Of a DNA stretch of 34,054 bases, positions 1-12,059 are shown piece after piece. The first letter of the stretch is position 1. Every line of letters starts with the position of its first letter. The position numbers were made by a program, and so were the translations under genes. The DNA is from Lingula anatina (taxonomy: Eukaryota; Brachiopoda; Lingulata; Lingulida; Lingulidae), in NCBI RefSeq assembly GCF_001039355.2, contig NW_019773631.1, forward strand, positions 11,388-45,441, read 5' to 3'. The notes under the pieces were generated by a model that did no database searches, was not told the DNA's origin, and saw nothing but the letters and a program-made list of their open reading frames with translations.

Positions 1-3000
1 ATTTTTTGGTTAATATCGTTAACGCCAAATAACCAATGTTATCTTCCATCATCTATACAGTACTTACAACAGATCGATGGCAATTTCAGTCCCAGATTTC
101 CGACCATTTCGTGAAAATTGTGGCAATGAGACACAAGGCTTTCTTCTCCATCTTCTACTGACCTCGGTCCTTTCTGAACACCTCTCACCAAAATACTCAC
201 CTAGATTACATAATAATATATTCTAGACCACCTTCTGTACAGGTGCCTCGATTTCAACTTTAGCCTATGTTATATGACAGAGCAACCGGCCCCGCCCCAT
301 GAGAAAAGAAAATTACCCCACCCCACCCCTAACGCACAATCACAAATGAAGATATTCAGTAATGAAATAAACGTCATGAGTTATATTCATTTACCGTAAT
401 AGAACTGAGTAGAACAGACAGAAATAAAGGAAATTATAAGTTGAGGAAGGCATGAATTAATGTACTAGTACTGCATCCTCTGTTATATCGTCCAAAATAA
501 ACGAGAACTGGTAATGTAATAATTTTAAATGAACACTTTTCCTTCCATAGTCTCAAGTCCACATTGGTAAATCAGTCTAATTAATGAACATGAAAAAAAC
601 TCGAATTCTTGCGCAACAAATTTACAGGTTCATCAATGTTCGGGTAAGGCGAAGTCTTCGATGATGCAGTACTAGAGTTGGTTTTCTTCGTCCTTGTGCT
701 GTGTTGCTCTCTTAACTGGTGAGACTTAATCCTTGTAGCGTTCCTCATTGGGGTATTCTGGATCCACCGATTGGTGGATCCAAAGTACCCAGCCCCCTTC
801 CCCGCTGCCCAACGCGATCTTCAGTAATGCTCCTTGCAGACTGGTGGGAAATGTTACAATCATTACTAATCTTTATAAAAGCAATCTATGGCTCCGGATC
901 ACTAGTTTCTATTATGACAATTTTCTTGAAATTCTTTGAATGATCGCGGTAGTCTGTGGACAATATATGCTTTCCTTTATATTGAAGAGTTTTCCAGAAA
1001 GTACAGGTACATGTAGGTCAGTTTTCATGTAAAAATTGTGAGAAGCCCAAGAAGGTTTAAATGGTGGCATCTGTCTCAAAGTCTACTTGGTCGCTCGAAG
1101 GTGCATATTCTAACAAACAAGAATTGAACATACACGTCTTTTGTCCAAATCATCCTTTATTATAGTGAAATGATGAAGAGCATACATAATATTGGCATGC
1201 ATGGACTCAGAACCAAAAAATACTCTTTAAAAAGTGTTTAAAAATCAAAACTAATATATCTTCATACCTACAACAATGCACTAACACTAAAAGAATTATC
1301 AAAATCTCAAGTACGGTATTACAGTATCGACAGGCCTTTATTCAAACAAATATTTTAAAAAATACATCAATTGAACAATTTTAAATATCAGATTTGCTCC
1401 ATTCTGAGATTCTGAACACAGTGAAGGATTGAATCTGACAAACTGCACTGATATAATTTTATTTCCATTTTGACTATTTATTTCACAATGCACGGTAATT
1501 GATTTACCATCATTTTTCTACTATCAACTAACAAAATTAAGATGCAGAAAACGTCAAAAGAACACATTTAAGTATGTTATAAGTTCAATAATGAGACTTT
1601 AAACATGTCTAAGAACTGAATCTGAGGAAAAATCACTTATATACAAAACAAAAAAAAAAAAAAAACAGCATTACTTCATCAAAGCTAAACCTATTAAGAA
1701 AATTTTCAAATTTAACATGTACATATGGATCAGCCCAGTGTCTGTACATAAAAATCATATTTTAGTAAATGTTACAATGGTGTGGGACAAATTTTCTTCC
1801 AGCCTTCTTAAAGCTTTAATATTTATTAAATATTAATATAATTCCCATCTGGAGACATCTATATAAATGTCACATGACACATAGTTTAAATCCAGAAGGA
1901 AAAAGCATCAACATATCTTGTATACTGTAAAATATAAATTTATCTTCTACCCTTTGTCTGAACCAAGACAAAAGTTCTTGGAATGTTGAGTACACCAAGG
2001 AAACCAACACAGATGTATTTCTGGGATAATGTATTAAAACAAAACGCAAAGTGCTGTTTTGGATTTAATCTGAAATCTTCATATCAACTCCACTGTTACA
2101 TTGACTGAGTTGTGTCACAAAAACAAATATTTTGTATGGGTTTGATATATCACTTCATAATAAAGTTTCACTATAACTACCAACATCTATTCTGCTTTGT
2201 GCCAGATACATGTATATTCCCTCCCGAGCTTTGCCTCATCTGTGGAATGATCATCAAGAACTTTTATGGTAAAAATCTTTGGTCTCATGAATCTGTATTA
2301 GTGACTAAAATATCAGTGTTTTAATTGTTTTCCGTTACTGAAGAACAGGAATTGTTTGCTATCATTACCAAAAGATTAGGATTTGGACATATAATAAATA
2401 TGAAATTAATATTTAAAAAATGCTGCAAAGATTATTCCTTTTGAGCTTTTAAGAAAAAAACTGATACTAAATAACTTATTTTCTAAGATGCATTTGATAT
2501 CATCTAAGCTGGCTTAACAATTTTTTTTTAATTCAGAGAGAGAGAGAGAGAGGGAGGGAAATCTTTACTTTCTTCTCAGTCATCCAAGAAATGGGGACTT
2601 ATTTATAGTGATAAAAATACCATACAGCAATTTGACAAGAACAACCAAGACCGACACAAAATGAATTTACTTAGATGCAAAATGTTAAAAGAAACTTACT
2701 ATGGGTTATGATAATCAACAAAATAAAATAGTTTATCAAATATGACCTTAAAAAGGATCTTGAAAAAGATTCTGTGGTTTACTATCAACTTACATAAACT
2801 TGCATCAGCTCCAGTGAATGCTGAAGGCTCCTTTTCACAGTATTTTACATAACAGACTAAAATTTGATCAAAGTCAAATACAGAGTGAAAAAAAATATTG
2901 AATTTTGATAAAATAAAAAAAAAATCACTTCACCATTTCAGATGCAGGCATTTTCATGCTGCATTTTCCTTTAATACCAATTCATAAACATCAGTAGATT
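1..3000. other. AT-rich region without recognised gene
   Basis: I see no coding region that I can support here. It holds an imperfect palindrome at 759-780 (arms GGATCCACC / GGTGGATCC), a 16-base A run near 1650-1665 and an (AG)n microsatellite at about 2535-2552. A minus-strand AATAAA lies at 1156-1161, so part of this stretch could be the 3' UTR of the minus-strand gene whose last recognisable exon is near 3.0-3.1 kb. That link is inference; several other minus-strand AATAAA hexamers also occur. Confidence 0.4.
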
Positions 3001-3618
3001 TCACAAGATAAACAGCCAGTATACAACAGCAAACCCACAAACTCCACGAATGTATTTTTGATTTGTAAAATCATCAGCTTGGCACCCTCTATATTTCCTC
3101 TTCCTAGTAAAGTTTTCATGTGTTTGCTGTGCTTTATGAATCTTGACACAAATCACATTTTCATCTCAATTACAACAACATTTTCAATATGTTGTCATTG
3201 TTTTTCTAACCCAGATACTTACTATTCAAGCACCAACACACCAGCCCACCAGTTTCTGGATCTGGCTTACATTTGACACCATTCTTGCAAGGACATGTCT
3301 GACTTGATGTGGGTTTTACTGTCTCCTCAACTAAAAAATACAATAGAAAATTAAATTAAACCTAATATTAAATCTAATTAAATTAATTCTTCAAAGACAG
3401 GTTTTGAGTCATATTTGAAGTCATATGCAAACATCTTCAAATTGTATAAGGCATGTTAGAATAGTAACAATTATCTTTTTCTGAAACTGTTCTGTCACTG
3501 AACAGAAATATTCTAAAATCTGTTTATCAACAACAAACATGACATTGCAGTCATATATTGTACTTTACTAACCAAATAAAAAATAGAACAAAATTATCAA
3601 AATCTGAGCCATGTCCAT
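3001..3618 (-). CDS. Small secreted/anchored EGF-like protein (3 exons)
   Basis: Minus-strand exons with good splice borders: 3573-3656 (polypyrimidine tract plus TTTTAG acceptor, GTTAGT donor), 3223-3330 (TTTTTTAG acceptor, GTAAGTAT donor) and about 3001-3103 (TTTACTAG acceptor). Translation from ATG at 3618 gives a hydrophobic leader (MDMAQILIILFYFLFG), which looks like a signal peptide. A phase-1 junction then leads into a short linker and an EGF-like module with CPCKNG, then C, then CWC. The expected last EGF cysteine appears in exon 3 in the frame reading KYRGCQ. That frame then runs to a hydrophobic tail ending at 3001 (VCGFAVVYWLFIL), as in GPI-anchored or single-pass proteins. The canonical splice from exon 2 to exon 3 enters exon 3 one base out of this frame and would instead stop at 2991. 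Either the sequence has a 1-nt error, the copy is mutated, or I have the junction wrong. The specific family is not recognised. Confidence 0.5.
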
Positions 3619-3625
3619 ATCTATC

Positions 3626-4648
3626 TTATTCACTCATCCTGTCCTGCTCCCTCCATCTAAAAGAAAAAGAGCATTAAGTCATACTAAATTTAAGCACATT
3701 CATCATACTGTGCAGTCCTTTTAAGGACTGTGCACAGTATGATGAATTTACTCAAATTGTTAAAACATCCAAATCTTAAACATCCAAGTGGAGGAAAAAA
3801 CATCACTTCAATAAACACACTGTTGTTTAATATGTCCTAAAATCATGGAGGTTCAAGTGTTTAAATTGTTAATATAAAGAGAAGAGTTTTAAAAATAAAT
3901 GACTTGAATATATTTTTAAAAATCAAAGTGCTAAAACTGCTTTGAAGAATATTGAAATTCCTCACACATCTACGAGTGGTTGAAATTTTGGAATTTATTG
4001 CAGTATTAACTTGAATGGCAGTAAGCACCAACTTGGTCATTCCATAGACTTACTCTGAGGAGGTCTTGCAACTGCTGAGAAACCCATCCAACAGCTTCTT
4101 TAGCATGACGGTGCTTGGTTTTTTATGACACTTCACCAGGGTCTCAACCAGCCACTGATTGCTAACAGCAAGGTCTATCCCTTCTAGGCAGGTCCTGCCT
4201 GCTTCTGCTTCTTGTCCACTCTGTAGGACCACCTGAAATATTATAAAAACTGATTCAACAAATGTCCATTTAATCAAAGTGGCACATAAAATTATTGATA
4301 TATAGCACTTTAAAGAACTATAAAATAACTTATTTCTTAAATATCTTAAAAAATCATTTGTGTCAAATCTCACCACAGCTGCATTTCAAAATTTTATTGT
4401 TAATTTTACAAGGACAGTATACAGAAATTTAAAGGAAGACAAAACTTGTTTTAACTATGTTATTCTGGACTAATTTCCATTGAAAATTATATTTAATAGG
4501 AAAATAAAGTGGTTTCTAAAAAAGACAGATGTATTTTTTTTCAAATGAAGTCCAAAAAATATACTTACAAAGTTCGCTGGATTAATCTTCAATCCTCTCT
4601 TGGGACAATCGCTTTGATCTATGGTACTTTTCGATCCAAAAAGTTAAT
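3626..4648 (-). CDS. Small Cys-containing peptide ORF upstream on the same transcript (partial)
   Basis: Exons on the minus strand: 4569-4648 (or 4569-4618), 4054-4232, and the first part of 3573-3656. The 4054-4232 exon has a TTTCAG acceptor and GTAAGTCT donor; the upstream exon ends at a GTAAGTAT donor. Phases agree: phase 0 between the first two and phase 2 into the third, where the frame stops at TAA 3628-3626. The product carries a Cys (DCPKRG), a strand-like segment, a second Cys (RTCLEG), a Trp-Leu helix-like segment (NQWLVETLVKC) and a Lys-rich amphipathic end with a final Cys (LSSCK). With the strong acceptor at 4649 this frame meets TAA at 4646-4644. Use of the weaker AG at 4619-4620 avoids it. 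No initiator was found, so further 5' exons would lie upstream, possibly across the satellite. The order Cys/strand/Cys/Trp-containing helix is loosely like the C-terminal half of a chemokine fold, but I cannot assign a family. Confidence 0.42.
3699..3746. repeat. Near-perfect palindrome in an intron
   Basis: TTCATCATACTGTG...CAGTCCTT is followed at once by its reverse complement, with one 2-nt (CA) difference between the arms and a TT centre. The arms are 22 and 24 nt. In the minus-strand gene it sits about 40 nt upstream of the acceptor of the exon 3573-3656, so the intron could form a long hairpin there. Confidence 0.8.
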
Positions 4649-4879
4649 CTAAAATTAAGATATATTTTTTGTAAATATTTTTGATGATTATAAGAAACCA
4701 GCCTAAAATACCAAGTCATTCAAAGGGAGAATTTTAAATAGTAAAAGAGCTTTTAATGGTGTATGTACTTGAAAAAATGTACGAATTTTCTGAAGACGAC
4801 TTAGCAAAGGAACCAAAATACAAATATAATATATAATTTTGTCAAATCTTCACCAATATTTATGAAATTTGTACAAATG

Positions 4880-7800
4880 ATGCTTAACAAAGATAAAAAT
4901 CTATGGTAAGCTGATCCATTGACTGTGACTAATGAAAAGATCTTTTTGAAACAATATATTTGGTAAAACTGAAAATTACATTGAAAAGGCCGTAAAAACG
5001 TTAAACGTTAATAATTTTGTGAAATCTAGTCTAATATTTCTGAAACTTGTACAAATGATGCATAACAACAATATAAATCTGTGATAACCTGATCATTTGA
5101 CTGTGACTAATGAAAAGTCTTGCTTTCGGATAATATTTTTTTAGAAAACTGAATATTATACTGAAAATTAACAATGCAAAATTCCATGACTTAAAATAGT
5201 TAAACGTTAATAATAAAAAAAAAATTGTCCAATGTTTCTGAAATCTGTACAAATGATGCTTAACAACAATAAAAATATGTGATAAGCTGATCAGTTGTCT
5301 GTGTCTTTTTTTAAGTGTCAAGTTTATAAGAAACTGATCATCAGAAGAGTGACAATTAACCAATGTATTATTTACTCTGAAAGAAAACAGCAAATGTGAT
5401 GATTTGAGGTTGTTTGTGTAAGAGGTTGCAAATTACCTATAACTGTCATCTGGAAAACAATATATACCCAAACAAGACTTCTCCTTACTACCAATGCCAG
5501 ATGCAGATTACTCCTTACGATGGGTTTCTGGAAGGGGTTGTTGTTATCACAATAGTTGACAATGTCCTAAATCTTGCCAAATATCATGTATTGTACACAT
5601 GGATAAGACATAGTGCTGCTCTTGGTGCTGTCTTTCACTGCCTGTTTCTTAATTGTAAGGGTGCTCTGGAACAAGAACAATATAACTGAAAGAACTGAAA
5701 ATTACATTGAAAAGAATGGAAGTTCAGTGACTTAAAATAGTTAAACGTTAATAATTTTGTCAAATCTTGTCCAATATTTCTCAAATTTGTACAAATGATG
5801 CTCAACAACAATAAAAATCTGTGATAAGCTGATCAGTTGACTGTGTCTAATGAATAGTGTTTTTAGGACAATATATTTGGGAAAACTAAAAATTACATTG
5901 AAAGGACTGGGACATCGCAGGACTTAAAATAGTTAAACGTTATTAATTTTGTCAAATCTTGTCCAATATTTCTGAAATTTGTACAAATGTTGCTCAACAA
6001 CATTAAAAATCTGTGATAAGCTGATCAGTTGACTGTATCTACTGAAAAGAGTTTTTAGGACAATACATATTCGGGAAAACTAAAAATTACATTGAAAAGA
6101 CTGGCAAATTCAATGACTTAAAATAGTTAAATGTTAATAATTTTGTCAAATCTAGTCCAACATTTCTGAAATTTGTAAAAATGATGCTTAACAACAATAA
6201 AAATCTGTGATAAGCTGATCAGTTGACTGTATCTACTGAAAAGAGTTTTTTAGGACAATATATTTGGGAAAACTAAAAATTACATAGAAAAGACTAGGAA
6301 ATCACAGGCTTTAAAATAGTTAAACGTTAATAATTTTGTCAAATCTTGTCCAATATTTCTCAAATTTGTACAAATGATGCTCAACAACATTAAAAATCTG
6401 TGATAAGCTGATCAGTTGACTGTATTTACTGAAAAGTGTTTTTAAGGACAATATATTTGGGAAAACTTAAAAATTACATTGAAAGGACTGGGACATCGCA
6501 GGACTTAAAATAGTTAAACGTTAATAATTTTGTCAAATCTTGTCTAACATTTCTGAAATTTGTAAAAATGATGCTTAACAACAATAAAAATATGTGATAA
6601 GCTGATCTATTGAATGTATTTACTGAAAAGTGTTTTTAAGGACAATATATTTGGGAAAACTAAAAATTACATTGAAAAGACTGGGAAATCACAGGACTTT
6701 AAACAGTTAAACGTTAATAATTTTGTCAAATCTAGTCCAATATTTCTGAAATCTGTACAAAGGATGCTTAACAACAATAAAAATCTGGAATAAGCTGATC
6801 AAGTGTCAAGTTTATGAAAAATTGATTATCACATGAGTGAGAATTAACCAAAACAAATATTTCAAAATTGCAATGTATTATTTCATTTGAAAGAAAACAG
6901 CAAATGTGATTGAGGTTGTTGATGATTTGAGGTTATTTGTGTAAGAGGTTGCAAATTACCTTTAATTGTCATTGGGAAAACAATTTATACCCAAACAAGA
7001 CTTCTCCTTACTACCAATGCCAGATGCAGATTACTCCTTACGATGGGTTTCTGGAAGGGGATGTTGTTATCACAATATTTGGCAATGTCCTAAATCTTGC
7101 CAAATATCATGTATTGTACACATGGATAAGACATGGTGCTGCTCTTGGTGCTGTCTTTCACTGCCTGATTTTTCACTGTAAGGGTACTCTGAAACAAGAA
7201 CAATATAACTGAAAGAACTGAAAATTACATTGAAAAGAATGGCAAATTCAATGATTTAAAATAGTTAAACTTAAATAATTCTTTCAAATCTGGTCCAATA
7301 TTTCTGATATTTGTGCAAATGATGCTTAACAACAATAAAAATCTGTGATAAGCTGATCAGTTGACTGTATCGAATGATAAGTCTTTTTAGGACAATATAT
7401 TTGGGAAATCTGAAAATTACATTGAAAAGACTGGCAAATTCAATGACTTAAAATAGTTAAACGTTAATAATTTTGTCAAATCTTGGCCAATATTTCTGAA
7501 ATCTGTACAAATGATGCTTAACAACAATAAAAATATGTGATAAGCTGATCAGTTGTCTGTGTCTTTTTTTAAGTGTCAAGTTTATAAGAAACTGATCATC
7601 AGAAGAGTGACAATTAACCAATGTATTATTTACTCTGAAAGAAAACAGCAAATGTGATGATTTGAGGTTGTTTGTGTAAGAGGTTGCAAATTACCTATAA
7701 CTGTCATCTGGAAAACAATATATACCCATACAAGACTTCTCCTTACTACCAATGCCAGATGCAGATTACTCCTTACGATGGGTTTCTGGAAGGGGTTGTT

Positions 7801-10800
7801 GTTATCACAATAGTTGACAAAGTCCTAAATCTTGCCAAATATCATGTATTGTACACAAGGATAAGACATAGTGCTGCTCTTGGTGCTGTCTTTCACTGCC
7901 TGCTTTTTCATGGTAAGGGTACTCTGGAAAAAGAACAATGTAACTGAAAGCACTGAAAATTACATTGAAAAGATTGGCAAATTCAATGACTTAAAATAGT
8001 TAAACGTTAATAATTTTTTCAAATCTGGTCCAATATTTCTGATATTTGTGCATATGATGCTTAACAACAATAAAAATCTGTGATAAGCTGATCAGTTGAC
8101 TGTATCTAATGAAAAGTCTTTTTATGACAATATATTTGGGAAAACTGAAAATTATTTGGGAAAACTGAAAATTACACTGAAAAGACTGGCAAATTCAATG
8201 ACTTAAAATAGTTAAACGTTAATAATTTTGTCAAATCTTGGCCAATATTTCTGAAATCTGTACAAATGATGCTTAACAACAATAACAATATGTGATAAGC
8301 TGATCAGCTGTCTATGTTATTTTTTAATTGTCAAGTTTATAGGAGATTCATCATCAGAAGAGTAAGAATTAACCAAAACGAATATTTCAATATTGCAAAT
8401 GTATTACTTACTCTGAAAGAAAACAGCAAATGTGATGATTTGAGGTTGTTTGTGTAAGAGGTTGCAAATTACCTGTAACTGTCATCTGGAAAACAATATA
8501 TACCCATACAAGACTTCTCCTTACTACCAATGAAAGATGCAGATTACTCCTTACAATGGGTTTCTGGAAGGGGTTGTTGTTATCACATTTTTGACAATGT
8601 CCTAAATATTGCCGAATGTCATGTATTGTACACATGGATAAGACATAGTGCTGCTCTTGGTGCTGTCTTTCACTGCCTGCTTTTTCACTGTAAGGGTACT
8701 CTGAAACAAGAACAATATAACTGAAAGAACTGAAAATTACATTGAAAGGACTGGCAAATTCAATGACTTAAATACTTAAACATCATTCATTTTGTCAAAT
8801 CTAGTCCAATATTTCTGAAATTTGAACAAATGATGCTTAACAACAATAAAAATTTGTGATAAGCTGATCAAATGACTGTGACTAATGAAAAGTGTTTTTT
8901 GGGACAATATATTTGTTGAAAACTGAAAATTGCATTGAAAAGACTGGCAAATTCAATGACTTATTATAGTTAAACATTATAATTTTGTCAAATCTTGGTC
9001 AATATTACTGAAATTTGTACAAATGATGCTTAACAACAATAAAAATCTCTGATAAGCTGATCACTTGACTGTGACTAATGAAAAGTGTTTTTTGGGACAA
9101 TATATTTGGGAAAAATGAAAATTGCATTGAAAACTCTGGGAAATCGCAGGACTTAAAATAGTTAAATGTTAATAATCTTGTCTAATCTAGACCAATATTT
9201 TTTTAATTTGTACAAATGATGCTTAACAACAATAAAAATCTCTGATAAGCTGATCAGTTGACTGTCTTTGATGAAAAATGTTTTTTGGGACAATATATTT
9301 GGGAAAACTGAAAATTACATTGAAAAGACTGGCAAATTCAATGACTTATAATAGTTAAACGTTAATAATTTTGTCAAATCCTGGCCAATATTAGTGAAAT
9401 TTGTACAAATGATGCTTAATGACAATAAAAATCTGTGATAAGCTGATCAGCTGTCTATGTTATTTTTTAAGTGTCAAGTTAAAGGAAATTCATCATCAGA
9501 AGAGTGAGAATTAACCAAAACAAATATTTCAATAATGCAAATGTATTACTTACTCTGAAAGAAAACAGCAAATGTGATGATTTGAGGTTGTTTGTGTAAG
9601 AGGTTGCAAATTACATATAACTGTCATCTGGAAACAATATATACCCATACAAGACTTCTCATTACTACCAATGCCAGATGCAGATTACTCCTTACAATGG
9701 GTTTCTGGAAGGGGTTGTTGTTATCACAATATTTGACAATGTCCTAAATCTTGCCAAATATCATGTATTGTACACATGGATAAGACATAGTGCTGCTCTT
9801 TGTGCTGTCTTTTACTGCCTGCTTTTTCATGGTAAGGGTACTCTGAAAAAAGAACAATATAACTGAAAGAACTGAAAATTACATTGAAAAGAATGGCAAA
9901 TTCAGTGACTTAAAATAGTTAAATGTTAATAATTTTGTCAAATCTAGACCAATATTTCTGATATTTGTACAAATGATGCTTTACAACAATAAAAATTTGT
10001 GATAAGCTGATCAGTTGTCTGTGTCTAATGAAAAGTGTTTTCTAAGACAATATATTTGGGAAAACTGAAAAATTACATTGAAAAGACTTGGAAATCTCAG
10101 GACTTAAAATAGTTAAACATTAATAATTTTGTCAAATCTTGTCTAATAATTCTGAAATTTGTACAAATGATGCTTAACAACAATAAAAATCTGTGATAAG
10201 CTGATCAGTTGACTGTGACTAATGAAAGGTCTTGTCTTCGGTTGATATATTTGGGAAAACTGAAAATAACATTGAAAACACTGGCAAATCCCAGACCTTA
10301 AAATAGTTAAACGTTAATAATTTTGTCAAATCTTGTCCAATAATTCTGAAATTTGTACAAATGATGCTTAACAACAATAAAACTCTGTGATAAACTAATC
10401 AGTTGACCGTGACTAATGAAAAGTCTTGTCTTCGGTTGATATATTAGAGAAAACTGAATATTACACTGAAAATTAGCAGTGCAATATTCCATGACTTAAA
10501 ATAGTTAAATGTTGAAAATGTGAAAAAAATTTGTCCATTGTTTCTGAAATCTGTACAAATGATGCTTAACAACAATAAAAACCTGGGAAAAACTGACCAG
10601 TTGTCTGTGTCTTTTTTTAAGTGTCAAGTTTACTGAAAATTGACCATCACAAGAGTGAGAAATAACCAAAACAAATATTTCTATATTGCAATGTATTATT
10701 TACTTTGAAAGAAAACAGCAAAGGTGATTGAGGTTGTTGATGATTTGAGGTTGTTGTGTGAGAAGTTGCAAATTACCTATAACTGTCATCTGGAAACAAT

Positions 10801-11050
10801 ATATACCCATACAAGACTTCTCCTTACTATCAATGCCAGATGCAGATTACTCCTTACAATGGGTTTCTGGAAGGGGTTGTTGTTATTAGAGTATTTGACA
10901 ATGTCCTAAATCTTGCCAAATACCTTGTATTGTACACATGGATAAGACAAAGTGCTGCTCTTGGTGCTGTCTTTCACTGCCTGCTTCTTCTTTGTAAGGT
11001 TACTCTGGAACAAGAACAATATAAATATCAGGTATTACATAGAACAAGAT
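4880..11050. repeat. Compound satellite: ~193-bp A monomers with ~400-bp B blocks
   Basis: The anchor GATAAGCTGATCA recurs near 4909, 5085, 5281, 5823, 6016, 6209, 6402, 6598, 6792, 7348, 7540, 8082, 8296, 8852, 9052, 9245, 9438, 10001, 10196, 10388 and 10586. Steps are about 193 bp, jumping to about 540-563 bp wherever a B block intervenes. Each A monomer carries 'gttaaacgttaataattttgt', 'tgtacaaatgatgcttaaca' and 'ttgggaaaactgaaaattac' type segments. The order is A3-B-A6-B-A2-B-A2-B-A4-B-A4-B. One monomer (8082-8296) is longer because of a local ~21-bp duplication near 8130-8170. Copies differ by scattered substitutions and single-base indels, as in an ageing tandem array. Confidence 0.9.
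5300..5700. repeat. B block of the compound satellite (first of six)
   Basis: B blocks lie at about 5300-5700, 6795-7212, 7558-7947, 8310-8724, 9448-9866 and 10605-11035. Each starts with a 'ttttttaagtgtcaagttta' stretch and continues through 'gaaagaaaacagcaaatgtgat' and 'gataagacatagtgctgctc' to 'ctgaaagaactgaaaattac'. Three copies stay open for 91 codons on the plus strand (ends 5689, 7212, 7947); others are frameshifted. The minus strand is also open over 64-75 codons in some. Copy differences are not biased toward synonymous change in either reading, so I do not call a gene. On the minus strand the block has a weak retroelement-integrase flavour (CxxC, then a GNLQPLTQTT-type segment), which may hint at its origin. 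Confidence 0.7.
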
Positions 11051-11198
11051 GAAAAACTTGCTGAAAGGCTGTAATTAACCAGTATTACAGATTTAAAAAT
11101 TTACTGGAATATGTATATACTCAGAAAAACAATGTGATATATGCAAGAAGATTTAATAAATGAAATTCATGTTGTGATCTAACCATCTTGAAAATTAT

Positions 11199-11358
11199 TC
11201 TGGAAACACTGTGTTCTATTGTGGCAGTATAGTCCTGTGCCTCCTAGTACAGTGTAGTAGTCTGGAGTCATTGTGTTCCATTGTGGCAGTATAGTCCTGT
11301 GCCTCCTAGTACAGTGTAGCAGTCTGGAGTCATTGTGTTCCATTGTGTCAGTATAGTC
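11199..11358. repeat. 62-bp minisatellite cut by an assembly gap
   Basis: TCTGGAgtCAttGTGTTC... repeats start at 11199, 11261 and 11323 with a 62-bp step. The third copy is cut off by the run of N. Sequence after the gap begins with 'agtcctgta', matching the interior of the same unit, so the gap falls inside the array. Confidence 0.85.
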
Positions 11359-11749
11359 NNNNNNNNNNNNNNNNNNNNNNNNNNNNNNNNNNNNNNNNNN
11401 NNNNNNNNNNNNNNNNNNNNNNNNNNNNNNNNNNNNNNNNNNNNNNNNNNNNNNNNNNNNNNNNNNNNNNNNNNNNNNNNNNNNNNNNNNNNNNNNNNNN
11501 NNNNNNNNNNNNNNNNNNNNNNNNNNNNNNNNNNNNNNNNNNNNNNNNNNNNNNNNNNNNNNNNNNNNNNNNNNNNNNNNNNNNNNNNNNNNNNNNNNNN
11601 NNNNNNNNNNNNNNNNNNNNNNNNNNNNNNNNNNNNNNNNNNNNNNNNNNNNNNNNNNNNNNNNNNNNNNNNNNNNNNNNNNNNNNNNNNNNNNNNNNNN
11701 NNNNNNNNNNNNNNNNNNNNNNNNNNNNNNNNNNNNNNNNNNNNNNNNN
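11359..11749. other. Assembly gap (391 N)
   Basis: A run of 391 unknown bases. Open reading frames crossing it are artefacts of translating N. Confidence 1.
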
Positions 11750-12059
11750 AGTCCTGTATATGTCTGCAGTTACTGTCACAAAACACATTTCATTTCATAG
11801 TGTGAGAATTAAGTTTTGTTCTCTGACACGTGATCATAAAGGCACTAATATTCGTGACAACAATCCTTACAGGTGTTTACATTAAGCAAGCAGCATATTT
11901 TCTCCAGATAGACCTAGGTATAAAGATGACAGCACCTCCATGATAGTTCCAGTGTGGGTTTCCAGTCAAAGAAAATCTTGACGTCAGCTCTCCTGGAGAC
12001 GCAGAGCAATACTACTTTTATAAGTAGGTTGAAACATTTTAGATATTTTTGTTCACTTT

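Noticed and set aside
719-943. Two overlapping plus frames near 0.72-0.94 kb
   Set aside because: No recognisable domain; they overlap a palindrome and no splice or promoter context was found.
5031-5393. 120-codon minus-strand frame in A monomers
   Set aside because: Satellite sequence with the same motif repeated inside; no domain and not kept open in the other monomers.
5414-5689. 91-codon plus-strand frame repeated at 6937-7212 and 7672-7947
   Set aside because: It starts from TTG, is broken in the other B blocks, and copy differences show no coding bias; it is part of the satellite unit.
4880-11050. CRISPR-like reading of the regular repeats
   Set aside because: Units are about 193 bp and similar throughout, with no short-repeat/unique-spacer pattern; the genome is eukaryotic.
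11268-11885. Frames of 146-180 codons across the N run
   Set aside because: They consist mostly of undetermined residues.
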